In this document: piece after piece, positions 35,123 to 44,361 of the stretch
Layout of the letters: each line of letters begins with the position of its first letter
Position numbering within the stretch: position 1 is the stretch's first letter
Source: Vulcanimicrobiota bacterium
GTDB taxonomy: Bacteria > Vulcanimicrobiota > Vulcanimicrobiia > Vulcanimicrobiales > Vulcanimicrobiaceae
NCBI GenBank assembly: GCA_003151115.1
Contig: PLWS01000005.1
Span: 186,001-250,000, forward strand
Length of the DNA stretch: 64,000 bases
Reading direction: 5' to 3'
Notes under the pieces: generated by a model
What the model saw: only the letters and a program-made list of their open reading frames with translations
Databases searched by the model: none
What the model was told of the DNA's origin: nothing
Program-made: the position numbers and the translations under genes

Positions 35123-35944
35123 ATGGGCCGGTTGACCTCACTTGCAGTTTTCGTTGTCCTGGGCTTGCTCGGAATTTCGCGTGCCGAGGCTGCTGCCGAG
35201 TTTTGCCCCGCCACGTTGGTGAGCGATCCCGTAACGGTTGACGGAAATATCGCGCGTTTTCGTTTGGGTGCGATCAGTCCGCGTGTCATCAGTGGCACGG
35301 TCCGTCTGCAAACCGCGAAAGGGTGGTATGCTGCCACGTTCGACGGCGTGCCGCTCAAGGCGCTCGAGCAAAACTATAACGATCAAGGCATGACGTTTAG
35401 CCACGAGGATTATCTCTCCGACGATTTCATGGTGAAATTGCCGGCGCGAGATCCTGTTCTGTACGCCTATGTTTCGCAAGCGCAAGCGAAGGGCGACACG
35501 TTTTTGAATTGGGATCGCTTCGGCATCGTCGATTGTTCGCCGACGCCGTTCTCGCCCAAAGACAAGCGCAACTCGAGCCGCCCGATGCCCCCGCTATCGA
35601 AGTCTCCCATCCAACTGTCGGCGACAGCGATTTCGGCGCCCTTCGAAGGAACGTGCGCCGAGCCATTCAGTGATGTGACCGTGACCAAACCCGGTCCCTT
35701 TCACTATCCCGCGATTCTGGGACGCGACGATCCGACGGCGCGGCCGACCGGCGTTACGGTTGTCGTTGTTGCGGTCGGTCGCGACGGAAGCGTCGTGGAT
35801 GCGTGGGTGTGGGAGCCGATCGGAACGCCGATGCTCGATCAGGCAGTCGTCGACGAAGCGCGCAAAGCAAAATACGCGCCCGCCAAAGCGTTCTGCGGAA
35901 ACGTGCCGGGTTTCTTCGTCCTGCGTTCAGTTTTTACGCAGTAA
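35123..35944 (+). CDS. Secreted protein with TonB-C-like C-terminal domain
   Basis: 273 residues. A signal peptide (LTSLAVFVVLGLLGISRAEA) precedes a unique N-terminal domain with a few Cys. The final ~90 residues (GVTVVVVAVGRDGSVVDAWV, then IGTPMLDQAVVDEARKAKYA) match the TonB C-terminal fold, in which a beta-alpha-beta unit carries the GxV and LDxAAxxAxxxxxYxPA patterns. No membrane anchor beyond the signal peptide is seen, so it is probably periplasmic rather than a classical energy transducer. ATG 35123 is divergent from the E1-alpha gene, 61 bases away. Confidence 0.75.
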   Translation: MGRLTSLAVFVVLGLLGISRAEAAAEFCPATLVSDPVTVDGNIARFRLGAISPRVISGTVRLQTAKGWYAATFDGVPLKALEQNYNDQGMTFSHEDYLSDDFMVKLPARDPVLYAYVSQAQAKGDTFLNWDRFGIVDCSPTPFSPKDKRNSSRPMPPLSKSPIQLSATAISAPFEGTCAEPFSDVTVTKPGPFHYPAILGRDDPTARPTGVTVVVVAVGRDGSVVDAWVWEPIGTPMLDQAVVDEARKAKYAPAKAFCGNVPGFFVLRSVFTQ

Positions 35945-35946
35945 CG

Positions 35947-36132
35947 TTACGGCCGCTTGTTGATGTCGTCGCGAATCGCTTGCGAAGCGGCGTCGGCGGC
36001 TTCCTTGGCTTTCGCGGCGCCCTTCTTGAAGAGGCTCGTTAATTGATTCGCGGCTTCTTCAATCTGCGGCTTGGTTTGTTCAAACGCGTCTTGCACGTGT
36101 TTCTTGGCTTTTTCGATCGTATCGTCGTTCAT
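35947..36132 (-). CDS. Small charged helical protein
   Basis: 61 residues, almost wholly amphipathic helix rich in Ala, Lys, Glu and Asp (IEKAKKHVQDAFEQTKPQIE, then KKGAAKAKEAADAASQAI). Such composition is seen in apolipoprotein-like or stress-related small proteins, but no family is recognised. ATG 36132 overlaps the upstream gene stop (4 bases). Confidence 0.6.
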   Translation of the reverse strand: MNDDTIEKAKKHVQDAFEQTKPQIEEAANQLTSLFKKGAAKAKEAADAASQAIRDDINKRP

Positions 36133-36461
36133 CGTTCCGTCACCGTGAGCACCCAGCGAATGGCGCGCGCGTACTGGTCCATTTCGCGGACCGTGCGCCG
36201 GAGCCAGGCGCTGGGGCCTTTCTCATCGTCGTTACTGCGAGCGGGGGGAAGGTGTTTCGCGTAGGCGACCGCCGCGTCCAACTGCGCCTCGACCTGAGGC
36301 CAGCTGACGCGCAGCGATTCTTCGGAGGCGTCCGGGAGCCGCTCGATCACCGGCGGAGCCGGCACAGCCGGATCGCGCAGCGCGAATTCCAGTCGCGCGA
36401 GCGCGTAGTCGGCGCTCACGCTAATGAATGAAGCCAGTAGTTGCACCAGCCGAACTTCCAT
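36129..36461 (-). CDS. Hypothetical small protein
   Basis: 110 residues, predicted helical, soluble (LVQLLASFISVSADYALARL, WPQVEAQLDAAVAYAKHL, REMDQYARAIRWVLTV). No family recognised. It overlaps the following small gene by 4 bases, so the two are probably co-expressed. Its start lies 42 bases from the GTG chosen for the divergent flavoprotein gene. Confidence 0.6.
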   Translation of the reverse strand: MEVRLVQLLASFISVSADYALARLEFALRDPAVPAPPVIERLPDASEESLRVSWPQVEAQLDAAVAYAKHLPPARSNDDEKGPSAWLRRTVREMDQYARAIRWVLTVTER

Positions 36462-36503
36462 CTACGGGAGCGATTTCGCTCAGCGCCGAAAGGCGGCCTG
36501 GTA

Positions 36504-37745
36504 GTGAGTTTGGTTGGAGATTTCCGGCGCTACGTGATCGTCGGAAACGGTTTTGCGGGCACGACGGCGGCGGAACAGCTGCGCAAACACGATCCATCCT
36601 GCTCGATCGTGCTTTTCACCGACGAACCATACACGCTCTATAACCGGATTGCGTTGCCGCCGATGCTGCGCAAGCAGGTGACCGAGCAAAAAGTCATCAT
36701 GCGCGATCTCGCGTGGCACGAGAAGCTGAACATCGAACTGCATTTGGAGACGCGCGTCGAGTGCGTCGTTCCCGCCGAGAAGATCGTACAAGCCGGCGGC
36801 AAGTCCTATCCGTACGACGCGATGCTGGTCGCTACTGGCGGGCGCCCCAATCCGCATCCGGCGCCCGGATCCGACGGCGGCAACGTCTACAATTTCCAAT
36901 ACATGAGCGATACAAAAGCGATTTCGCAAGAGTTGGAGACCGCGAAGGCCGGCGTCGCGATCGGCGGGTCGTTCATCGCGTACGAGTTGGCCGAAGCGTT
37001 CGTTTCACGTAAAGTTGAAACGCATTGGATCATGCGCGGCCCCTACGCGCTATCGCGGATGCTCGACGATGTGGCCGGCAATATGATCGACGAGGCCGCC
37101 AAGGCCGACGGCGTGCACATGCACTACGGGGACGAGATTACCGAGTTCGTGCGCGACAACGGCGTTGTCAAGAAGATTCGGACGAAAAATGGCGGCGACG
37201 TCGAAGCGCAGTGTTACGGCGTCGGGCTCGGCTTGCGAATGAATACCGAAGTGCTCGATGGCAGCGGAGTCGACACCAGCGCCAACGGCATACTCTGCGA
37301 CGACGGTTTGGAGACCAACGTCAAAGGCATTTTTTCCGCCGGCGACATTGCGGACTTCTACGATCCGATTCTCGAGATGCGCTACCGCATGGGTACGTGG
37401 AACAACGCGGGCGCGCATGGCAAAGTCGTCGCGCAAAACATGATGGGCGGCAGCGAGAAGTACCACGACGTTCCGGAGTATTCCAGCCTGCTCTTCAAAG
37501 GACAGACCATCACGCAGTTTGGCCTTTCGCCCGAATACCGTAAGGACATCGAGACCGTTTTCTCGGTCGACAAAGAAAAGAAGTGGTATCGCGCGCTGTA
37601 TTTTTGGGAAGACCGCCTCGTCGGCGGTCTCTTCATGGGCAAAGGCAACCGCAGCGGCAAACGCAAGTACGTCGACACGATCAAGAGCAAGGAGCGCTTT
37701 CCGAAGCCGCAGTGGAAGACGATGCTGGAGTGGACGCACGACTAA
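36504..37745 (+). CDS. FAD-dependent pyridine-nucleotide-disulfide-type oxidoreductase
   Basis: About 413 residues. N-terminal FAD loop YVIVGNGFAGTTAAEQLRK, then LYNRIALPPMLR and YDAMLVATGGRPN. NAD loop region VAIGGSFIAYELAEAF and C-terminal FAD site ETNVKGIFSAGDIADFYDP. It resembles the NAD(P)H reductase part of nitrite reductase or rubredoxin/ferredoxin reductases. GTG 36504 is chosen since AAAGGCGG precedes it at good spacing; an ATG 63 bases earlier would overlap the divergent gene and adds an Arg-rich tail. Followed without spacer by sixA. Confidence 0.87.
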   Translation: MSLVGDFRRYVIVGNGFAGTTAAEQLRKHDPSCSIVLFTDEPYTLYNRIALPPMLRKQVTEQKVIMRDLAWHEKLNIELHLETRVECVVPAEKIVQAGGKSYPYDAMLVATGGRPNPHPAPGSDGGNVYNFQYMSDTKAISQELETAKAGVAIGGSFIAYELAEAFVSRKVETHWIMRGPYALSRMLDDVAGNMIDEAAKADGVHMHYGDEITEFVRDNGVVKKIRTKNGGDVEAQCYGVGLGLRMNTEVLDGSGVDTSANGILCDDGLETNVKGIFSAGDIADFYDPILEMRYRMGTWNNAGAHGKVVAQNMMGGSEKYHDVPEYSSLLFKGQTITQFGLSPEYRKDIETVFSVDKEKKWYRALYFWEDRLVGGLFMGKGNRSGKRKYVDTIKSKERFPKPQWKTMLEWTHD

Positions 37746-38219
37746 ATGAAGATCTATTTCTTACGACATGGTGTCGCGGCTGAGCCGGAGGATTGGAAGG
37801 GCAGCGATTACGATCGCCCGCTGACCGGCGACGGGCGCGAACGCATGGCGCAGGAAGCGAAGGCGCTCCGGAAGCTGGGCCTAAAACTCGACGCGATCCT
37901 CACGAGTCCGCTCGTTCGCGCCAAGGAAACCGCGGACATAGTAGCGCGCGAGCTCAGAATGCCTTCCAAAGAAGACGAGCGGCTCGGCGGCGATTTCGAC
38001 GTCTCAAGTCTGGGAGCGATATTGCAAGGCTGCGCCGATCTGAAGGCGCTGATGCTGGTCGGGCACGAGCCGAGCATGAGCTCGGTTATCGGCCGGCTTA
38101 TCGGCGTCGCACGAATGGATCTGAAGAAAGGCGGTTTGGCCTGCGTTGAACTGCCCGACGCTTCAACGATGACGGGCGAGCTGCTTTCACTGATTCCGCC
38201 GAAAGTGCTACTTGGGTAG
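37746..38219 (+). CDS. sixA: Phosphohistidine phosphatase (SixA-like)
   Basis: 157 residues of the histidine phosphatase superfamily. The N-terminal RHG motif YFLRHGVAAEP supplies the phospho-acceptor His. The second arginine is in ILTSPLVRAKETADIV and the second His in LMLVGHEPSMSSVIG. SixA removes phosphate from phosphohistidine of HPt or PTS proteins. It starts directly after the flavoprotein stop. Confidence 0.92.
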   Translation: MKIYFLRHGVAAEPEDWKGSDYDRPLTGDGRERMAQEAKALRKLGLKLDAILTSPLVRAKETADIVARELRMPSKEDERLGGDFDVSSLGAILQGCADLKALMLVGHEPSMSSVIGRLIGVARMDLKKGGLACVELPDASTMTGELLSLIPPKVLLG

Positions 38220-38256
38220 AGCCCCGCGGGCCTCGGCTACGCTCGTGCGCCCCTCG

Positions 38257-38331
38257 CCCTTCGACACGCGCATCGAAGATGCGCTACTCAGGATGACATG
38301 CTCGGGGTCCTTCGACAGGCTCAGGATGACA
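38257..38331 (+). repeat. REP-like palindromic element, copies 4a and 4b in tandem
   Basis: Copy 4a (38257-38298) runs from CCCTTCGAC to GCTACTCAGGATGACA with hairpin GCGCATC-GAA-GATGCGC. Copy 4b (38308-38331) is the short form. They sit between convergent sixA and the beta-CASP gene. Confidence 0.8.
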
Positions 38332-38338
38332 GGTGTTT

Positions 38339-39691
38339 CTAGATCGTCACGGTCGTGCCGCGGGCCGCGACGTGCGCGTCCCAGCCGTACTTCATTTTAA
38401 CGAGATCGCATAAGGATTGCGCCGAGACGGGATCGCCGTGGACGGCGTAGTACGTCGGCTTGCTCGAGCACGTGTCCAGCCATTGCTGGATTTCATTCCG
38501 GTCGGCGTGCGCGCTATAGCCTGAGATAATGCCGGTCGCGGCCTTCACCGGCAAGATGTCGCCGTAGATTTTCACCGTCTTCGCGCCGTTAGTCAGCAGA
38601 AAGCCGAGCGTGCCGGCGCCTTGGAAGCCTACGAACAGAACGGTCGCCTTCGGATCCGAGACGTGGTTGTGCAGATGATGCAGCACGCGTCCGCCCGCGG
38701 CCATCCCGCTGGCGGAAACGATGATGTGCGGCCCGCGTACGGAGTTGATCGCCTTGGACTGCTCCGTCTCGATCGCAACGGTGAGATTGTCACAGCCAAA
38801 TGGCTTGCCGTTGATTTCAAACGGTACAGGTTTATGCCAGGCGGGATAATCCTTGAAGAGTTCGTCCACTCGCGCAGCCATCGGACTGTCGAGAAAGACC
38901 GGCACGTGCGCGAGGGCCGGAACTTGCCGCTGCAGTTGGCCGATCGAGAACAAGATTTCTTGCGAACGCTCGACGGCGAAGGCTGGAATAACGATCGCGC
39001 CGCCACGTGCGACACCGGCGGTCAGCGTCGCCCCGAGTTGCTGCAGCGCGTCGGGCGGGTGCACGCGGTCGCCATAGGTCGACTCGCAGACCAGCACGTC
39101 GGCTTCGCCCATCGGCGTCGGATCGTAAAGCAGCGTGCGATTGTATCTGCCGATGTCGCCGGAGAAGATCACGCGGCGCCCCTCGACTTCTATGCCCGCA
39201 AATGCGGAGCCGATAATGTGCGCGGCGTTCTTATAAATCACCGAAAAACCCGCGGCGTCGAACGGTTTCTCGAGTTCGAATCCTTTGGTCTGCGCAATCG
39301 TCTGCTGAACATCGCCTTCTTCGTAGAACGGCGGAGGCGCGTAGGGCTCTTCGTGAAAGCCGCGCTTTTTCAAATGCTGCTGCAAGTGGACGGCGTCTTC
39401 GAGCACGATGGTCATCAGCGCGCGAGTCGGCATGGTCGCGTAGATGGGGCCTTTGAAACCGTCGCGCACGAGTTTCGGCAGATAGCCGATGTGGTCGACG
39501 TGCCCGTGCGTGATGACGACCGCATCGATCTGCGCCGCGGGAACCGGCAAAGGTACGCTGTTGAGTGCAACGATGTCGGAAGTTCCTTGAAAAAGCCCGC
39601 AATCGATGAAAATCCGCCGCCCGTTGCTGCTGAGCAGATGTTTGCTGCCGGTCACGGTTCCGGCCGCACCGACGAACGTGAGTTCAGCCAC
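38339..39691 (-). CDS. MBL-fold beta-CASP RNA/DNA-processing hydrolase (CPSF73/YsaA-like)
   Basis: 450 residues. MBL metal motifs: ITHGHVDHIGYLPKLV, NAAHIIGSAFAGIEV, IFSGDIGRYNRTLL. The beta-CASP insert follows with VLVCESTYGDR, PAFAVERSQEILFSIG, SPMAARVDEL, IIVSASGMAAGGRVLHHL and ISGYSAHADRNEIQQWL. Relatives are metallo-exo/endonucleases of mRNA processing. The GTG start (39691) overlaps the intended stop of the LOG gene. In the sequence as given, a frameshift fuses this frame to the LOG frame, which would produce a 657-residue artefact. Confidence 0.9.
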   Translation of the reverse strand: MAELTFVGAAGTVTGSKHLLSSNGRRIFIDCGLFQGTSDIVALNSVPLPVPAAQIDAVVITHGHVDHIGYLPKLVRDGFKGPIYATMPTRALMTIVLEDAVHLQQHLKKRGFHEEPYAPPPFYEEGDVQQTIAQTKGFELEKPFDAAGFSVIYKNAAHIIGSAFAGIEVEGRRVIFSGDIGRYNRTLLYDPTPMGEADVLVCESTYGDRVHPPDALQQLGATLTAGVARGGAIVIPAFAVERSQEILFSIGQLQRQVPALAHVPVFLDSPMAARVDELFKDYPAWHKPVPFEINGKPFGCDNLTVAIETEQSKAINSVRGPHIIVSASGMAAGGRVLHHLHNHVSDPKATVLFVGFQGAGTLGFLLTNGAKTVKIYGDILPVKAATGIISGYSAHADRNEIQQWLDTCSSKPTYYAVHGDPVSAQSLCDLVKMKYGWDAHVAARGTTVTI

Positions 39692-40312
39692 CGGATTCCT
39701 GCACGATGCGCAAGCGCGGGCGCGGCGGCGGCATGACCGATTTCGTATTGCGATCGAACGCTTGCGAACTTGGAATCGGCTCGGTGCGATATTTCTCCAG
39801 ACAGCGATCGACGAGCAGCTCCGGGTTGTCGTCGGAGATAATGATCGAACCGGTCTCTTGTGCACGAGGCCGGCGATGTGCAAAAAATCGTTCGATATTC
39901 CCCCGGAGTTCAGCAAAATGCCGATCAGTTTGCCTTCGTCATATGCGATGCAAAACTCCCCGAGCGTTCCGCTGCGTCCGCCGACGAAGAGCACAAAATC
40001 CGAACTGTGGATGTTGTGCGTTTCGCGTCCCATCAGACCCGAGCCGGTAAAAACGATGGTCGTGTACGGCTGAAGCGGCGACCCATAGACGTTGACGTGC
40101 TCTTCGGGCGAAAGCGCCGGCGAAACGCCCAGGCTGATGCCGTGGGCTTCGTGCGCCCCCATGACCGCCGCGTGCGGCAGCCCCGGGCACGCGCCGGTGA
40201 CGATCGTGCAGTCGCGTTCGGCGATCCGCCGTCCGAGACGCGCTGCGAGGGCTAGCTCGCTGTCGGCAATCGACCCGCCCGCCGAGCCCATCACTCCGAT
40301 TTGTATCCTCAT
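39684..40312 (-). pseudogene. LOG-family/TIGR00725-like nucleotide-binding protein gene, frameshifted
   Basis: The N-terminus IGVMGSAGGSIADSELALAA and the motif FVGGRSGTLGEFCIAYDEGK are the SLOG/lysine-decarboxylase-like P-G-G-x-G-T-x-x-E region of LOG proteins. After HIAGLVHK the frame changes: the continuing sense, ETGSIIISDDNPELLVDRC and onward to a stop at 39684-39686, is in another frame, reachable by restoring one base near 39852-39860. Restored length is about 209 residues. It is divergent from the ETF-QO gene with 25 bases between the starts. Real lesion or base error cannot be told apart here. Confidence 0.82.
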
Positions 40313-40337
40313 GACAGGCGCCGTGTTCGGCTAAGGT

Positions 40338-42029
40338 ATGCGCTCGTCCGCCCGCGAAGCTGACGCCGAAATGCCGGACCGCGAGTCGCTCGAAGTAGAC
40401 GTCCTGTTCGTCGGCGCGGGTCCGGCCAGTTTGGCGGGCGCGATTCGCCTGATGCAATTGGCGAAAGCCGCCGGACGCGAGCTGGAAGTGCTCGTGATCG
40501 ATAAGAGCGGCGAGATCGGCAGTCACGGGATCTCGGGCGCGGTGATGGATCCGAAAGCGCTCGACGAGCTCATTCCGGATTGGCGCGCGGACGCGCCGGT
40601 CGAATCGGAAGTCACCAGCGATCAGCTGTGGTTTCTCACCGAGAACGCCAAGATCAAGGCGCCGATCAATCCGCCGATGCTGAACAACCGCGGAAAATAT
40701 GTCGCGTCGCTGCAAAAGATCGTGAAGTGGCTGGCCGCCAAAGCCGAAGAGGCGAGCGCGCAAGTCTTCCCGGCGTTTCCCGGACAGGAATTGCTTTGGG
40801 ATGGCGAGCGCGCGATCGGCGTGCGCACCGGCGACAAAGGCCTCGATAAGGACGGCAATCCAAAACCGAATTACGAACCCGGCGCCGATATTCTCGCGAA
40901 GATCGTCGTGCTCGGCGAAGGTCCGCGCGGCACGCTCGTCAAGCAAGCCGAAGCGCGGCTACAGTTGGACGCGGGACGCGAGCCGCAAGTCTACGCGGCG
41001 GGCATCAAAGAGTTATGGCACTGTCCGCCCGGACGCGTGCAGCCCGGCAGTGTGATTCATACGCTCGGCTACCCGTTGCCGGCCGAAACATTCGGCGGCG
41101 GTTTCGTGTACGGAATGCAGGAGGACATTCTCGACGTCGGATTCGTGACAGGTCTCGACTATCTTAATCCGACGACCGATCCGCACAATGAACTGCAGCG
41201 ATTCAAACAGCATCCGTCCATACGCGCGCTGCTTCAAAACGCCACGCTCGTTCGCTACGGCGCCAAGGCGATTCCCGAAGGCGGACTTTTTGCAATGCCG
41301 CGGATGTATAGTGACGGCTTGCTCATCGTGGGAGATTCGGCCGGCTTTCTAAACGGCATGCGCCTCAAAGGCATCCATCTGGCGATGAAGTCAGGAATGC
41401 TCGCCGCCGAAACCGCATTTGAGGCGCTGCAAGCCGGAGACACGGGTTCCGCGCGGCTCTCGGCGATGGAAAGCAAATTCAAAGATTCATGGGCCTATCG
41501 CGAACTATTCGCGGCGCGCAACTTCCATCAAGGTTTTGAAGGCGGCTTGGTTGCCGGCATGCTCAATGTCAGCCTCGGGATGATCACCGGCGGCCGCGGC
41601 TTCGGATTCAAGAACAAATTGCATGGCAAAGCGGGCTACGCGCGCATGGAAAAAGCCGGCTATAAACCCAAAGAAACGCCGCGCGCGAAGATCGACAACG
41701 TGCTCACGTTCGGGAAATTGACCGACGTTTACAACAGCGGCGTTTCGCATGAAGAGAATCAGCCGTGTCATCTAAAGGTGGCCGATACGAATATCTGCCG
41801 GGACCGCTGCACCGTGGAATACGGCAATCCGTGCCAGTATTTCTGTCCGGCTCAAGTCTACGAACCGTTCTTTGAGAAGAAGGGCGGCGACGGTGAGGTT
41901 GAAGGACGGCTACAGATCAATTTCACCAACTGCGTCCACTGCAAGACCTGCGATATTATGGACCCCTATCAAATCATCACTTGGGTTCCCCCGCAAGGCG
42001 GGGAGGGCCCGGTCTACACCAACATGTAA
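40338..42029 (+). CDS. Electron transfer flavoprotein-ubiquinone oxidoreductase (ETF-QO)
   Basis: Membrane-associated flavin/iron-sulfur enzyme passing electrons from ETF to the quinone pool. 563 residues. FAD loop VLFVGAGPASLAGAIRLMQL, then EIGSHGISGAVMDP. FAD C-terminal region GDSAGFLNGMRLKGIHLAMK, and at the end a 4Fe-4S ferredoxin-like domain with Cys in NICRDRC, NPCQYFCPAQVYE and NCVHCKTCDIMDP. It fits beside a branched-chain 2-oxoacid dehydrogenase, since acyl-CoA dehydrogenases feed ETF. thiS follows 8 bases later. Confidence 0.95.
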   Translation: MRSSAREADAEMPDRESLEVDVLFVGAGPASLAGAIRLMQLAKAAGRELEVLVIDKSGEIGSHGISGAVMDPKALDELIPDWRADAPVESEVTSDQLWFLTENAKIKAPINPPMLNNRGKYVASLQKIVKWLAAKAEEASAQVFPAFPGQELLWDGERAIGVRTGDKGLDKDGNPKPNYEPGADILAKIVVLGEGPRGTLVKQAEARLQLDAGREPQVYAAGIKELWHCPPGRVQPGSVIHTLGYPLPAETFGGGFVYGMQEDILDVGFVTGLDYLNPTTDPHNELQRFKQHPSIRALLQNATLVRYGAKAIPEGGLFAMPRMYSDGLLIVGDSAGFLNGMRLKGIHLAMKSGMLAAETAFEALQAGDTGSARLSAMESKFKDSWAYRELFAARNFHQGFEGGLVAGMLNVSLGMITGGRGFGFKNKLHGKAGYARMEKAGYKPKETPRAKIDNVLTFGKLTDVYNSGVSHEENQPCHLKVADTNICRDRCTVEYGNPCQYFCPAQVYEPFFEKKGGDGEVEGRLQINFTNCVHCKTCDIMDPYQIITWVPPQGGEGPVYTNM

Positions 42030-42037
42030 GCGTTGCA

Positions 42038-42241
42038 ATGATGAAGGCGACGATTAACGGCGAGATTCGCGAGCTGCCGGACGGCATGACGATGGAACGC
42101 CTGCTGGCGCACATCGAGGCGCCCGAGCGCGGCATCGCGGTCGCCAAAAACGATCGCGTCGTTCGCCGCGCGGCGTTCGCGCAAGAAATCGTCGAAGACG
42201 GGGATCGCGTCGAAATCATTCGCGCGGTGGCCGGAGGATAA
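42038..42241 (+). CDS. thiS: Sulfur carrier protein ThiS
   Basis: 67 residues, ubiquitin-like fold. It carries the required C-terminal Gly-Gly ([10 protein letters not shown]) that is thiocarboxylated to donate sulfur for the thiazole of thiamine. N-terminus [20 protein letters not shown]. Start ATG 42038, or 42041 next codon. Followed by thiG one base later. No TPP riboswitch is visible before it. Confidence 0.95.
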   Translation: MMKATINGEIRELPDGMTMERLLAHIEAPERGIAVAKNDRVVRRAAFAQEIVEDGDRVEIIRAVAGG

Positions 42242-42242
42242 C

Positions 42243-43031
42243 GTGCAAGACACACTGCGAATCGGCAAACACGAACTGACGTCGCGGCTCATCGTGGGCA
42301 CGGCAAAGTATCCGTCGCTCGACGTGATGCAGGCCGCGCATGCGGCCAGCGGCGCGCAGATGGTGACGGTCGCGATTCGCCGCATAAATCTCGACGACAA
42401 GAGCGGCAAGACGCTGCTCGATTACGTCGACCGCTCGCGCTACCAGATCTTACCAAACACGGCCGGCTGCTACAACGCGAAGGAAGCCGTGCTGACGGCG
42501 CAGTTGGCGCGCGAACTGGTCGAAACCGATCTCATCAAGCTCGAAGTCATCGGCGATTCGCAAACGCTCTATCCCGACACGCGCGAAACGCTTGCCGCGG
42601 CCGAGGAACTGGTGCGCGACGGTTTTACCGTGCTGCCGTATGTCGTGGACGATCCGGTGGCGTGCAAACACTTGGAAGAACTCGGCTGCGCGGCGGTGAT
42701 GCCGCTAGCCGCGCCGATCGGCAGCGGACTGGGCGTCTGCAATCCTTATTCGATTCGCATCATCAAAGAGCGCGCCGGTATTCCGGTGATCGTGGACGCG
42801 GGCGTCGGGACGGCGAGTGACGCAGCGATCGCGATGGAACTTGGGGTCGATGCGGTGCTCATGAATACGGGCATTGCCGCTGCTAAAGAACCGGTAATGA
42901 TGGCGGAAGCGATGAAGCGCGCGATCGAAGCCGGCCGGCTGGCGTTTCTCGCGGGGCGGATGGAGAAGTGGCTTTACGCGAACGCATCGAGTCCCATGCG
43001 CGACCTGATCACCGTCGAACCGCCCGTCTAG
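42243..43031 (+). CDS. thiG: Thiazole synthase ThiG
   Basis: TIM-barrel enzyme forming the thiamine thiazole from deoxyxylulose phosphate, ThiS-thiocarboxylate and dehydroglycine. 262 residues. [13 protein letters not shown]-like N-terminus ([20 protein letters not shown]), the Schiff-base Lys in [17 protein letters not shown], and [20 protein letters not shown] near the phosphate site, followed by [12 protein letters not shown]. The GTG start is one base after the thiS stop. The rest of the thiamine pathway is elsewhere. Confidence 0.96.
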   Translation: MQDTLRIGKHELTSRLIVGTAKYPSLDVMQAAHAASGAQMVTVAIRRINLDDKSGKTLLDYVDRSRYQILPNTAGCYNAKEAVLTAQLARELVETDLIKLEVIGDSQTLYPDTRETLAAAEELVRDGFTVLPYVVDDPVACKHLEELGCAAVMPLAAPIGSGLGVCNPYSIRIIKERAGIPVIVDAGVGTASDAAIAMELGVDAVLMNTGIAAAKEPVMMAEAMKRAIEAGRLAFLAGRMEKWLYANASSPMRDLITVEPPV

Positions 43032-43039
43032 CCAGCGCG

Positions 43040-43816
43040 GTGAAATATTCTCTAAGCCGTTATATCTACGGCTTGGCGGCGGTTGGTTTCGGTCTCTGTG
43101 CATTAGTGTGGCATGACATCAGCAATTGGCCGCAGCTCAAGACGCTCGCGGAGGCTCCCCGCGAAGTCGTCATCCACACAGTGGCTGCGATCGAAATCCT
43201 CGGCGGCATAGCCGTTCTATCGCCGAAAACGGCAGGAGCCGGCGCGGCTGCCTTGGGCGCAATCTACGTCGTCTTCGCATTGCTGGGCATACGGTCTATC
43301 GTTGAGCATCCGCTCGTCTACAACGGCTTCGGCAACTTCTTCGAACAATTCTCGTTAGCAGCAGGAGCAATGATCCTCTATGCGACCTACGGTGCAATAG
43401 CTTCCGGTCGAAGAGCACGATTAGCGCAGATCGGGTACTACTCGTTCGGTATTTGCCTTCTCTCGTTCGCACTGGAGCAATATTTCTATCTCTCTGCAAC
43501 GGCAGGTCTTGTTCCGAAATGGATTCCGCCTGGACAAATGTTCTGGGCGATCGCAACCACCGCCGCGTTTGCTCTTGCCGCCGCCGCTCTGCTCACGGGA
43601 TTTATGGCCCGGCTCGCGTCTCGACTGACCACGGCAATGCTCGTGGGTTTTGGGTTGCTGGTCTGGTTCCCGGCGATTCTTGCCGGTCCGCATAGTCTTC
43701 CGAACTGGTCCGAAGGTGTGGAGACTCTCGCGATTGCCGGGTCAGCGTGGATTGTCGCCGACTTCCTCGACCAAAATCACGCCGATCCGCGGCGAATTGC
43801 CCGGACAAACCAATGA
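43040..43816 (+). CDS. Integral membrane protein, DoxX-like
   Basis: 258 residues with about seven hydrophobic helices. The first half resembles DoxX/MauE type four-helix membrane proteins (YIYGLAAVGFGLCALVWHDI, then GGIAVLSPKTAGAGAAALGA). Function unknown. GTG 43040 is chosen as it gives VKYSLSRYIYG with a cytosolic basic start; longer starts run into thiG. The 3' end overlaps the convergent methyltransferase gene by 40 bases. Confidence 0.72.
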   Translation: MKYSLSRYIYGLAAVGFGLCALVWHDISNWPQLKTLAEAPREVVIHTVAAIEILGGIAVLSPKTAGAGAAALGAIYVVFALLGIRSIVEHPLVYNGFGNFFEQFSLAAGAMILYATYGAIASGRRARLAQIGYYSFGICLLSFALEQYFYLSATAGLVPKWIPPGQMFWAIATTAAFALAAAALLTGFMARLASRLTTAMLVGFGLLVWFPAILAGPHSLPNWSEGVETLAIAGSAWIVADFLDQNHADPRRIARTNQ

Positions 43817-44361
43817 ACGACTCCGCGTAACGGTTCGCGATGCGCCCACGTGCCGACGATATCGTCGGCGGCCGTTTCTTGAAGCGACTCGACGTCGTAG
43901 TTGGGTTCAAGCAGCGACCGTAATTCTTCGCCCGTAAAATAGACGTGCGGAACGCCGGCCTCGTCGCCGGTTTCGGCAGCGAAAACGTGTTTCGAGATAC
44001 GCTGACCTTTTCCGAAACGTGCGTCGAGCGTTGAGGCGAACGTCGCGTGCAGCGGCGCCCCGGGTTTTAGCGCGCTCGCGATTGCCGCAAGTGAGGCGGC
44101 AACCGTTCCGGGAGTCCCGTGAAGCAGCGCGTGCGTACTGAGCGCCGCATCGTAGTACTGCTCGCGCACGGGAACCGGCGCGCCGTCGGCAACCGCGTCG
44201 ACCTCGATCCCGGCCGCGCGTATCGCTTCTGTATTGCGTCCCGTCCCCGCGCCGATCTCCAAGACGCGCGCGTTCGGCGTCGCGCGAAGTCTCGCGATTA
44301 ACGAGATTGCGAGCGGGTGCGCGCGGCGGAGCTTCCCGGCGTCTGTTGAAGGGTCGGTCAT
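43777..44361 (-). CDS. Class I SAM-dependent methyltransferase
   Basis: 194 residues. SAM-binding motif I is ARVLEIGAGTGRNTEAI, motif II region IEVDAVADG, then YYDAALSTHALLHGTPGTVA and LKPGAPLHATFASTLD. The substrate is not identifiable. Start ATG 44361: its CATG palindrome also holds the start of the divergent channel gene, so no intergenic DNA separates the two coding regions. Confidence 0.87.
   Translation of the reverse strand: MTDPSTDAGKLRRAHPLAISLIARLRATPNARVLEIGAGTGRNTEAIRAAGIEVDAVADGAPVPVREQYYDAALSTHALLHGTPGTVAASLAAIASALKPGAPLHATFASTLDARFGKGQRISKHVFAAETGDEAGVPHVYFTGEELRSLLEPNYDVESLQETAADDIVGTWAHREPLRGVVHWFVRAIRRGSA

Noticed and set aside
34847-35123. N-terminal extension of the TonB-C-like protein
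   Set aside because: Runs antisense through E1-alpha; ATG 35123 gives a proper signal peptide.
38621-39736. Plus-strand frame of 371 codons opposite the beta-CASP gene
   Set aside because: Shadow of a clearly identified minus-strand metallohydrolase.
38339-40312. 657-residue LOG plus beta-CASP fusion protein
   Set aside because: The join is out of frame relative to the conserved LOG sense; restoring one base near 39855 yields two normal genes. Treated as frameshift.
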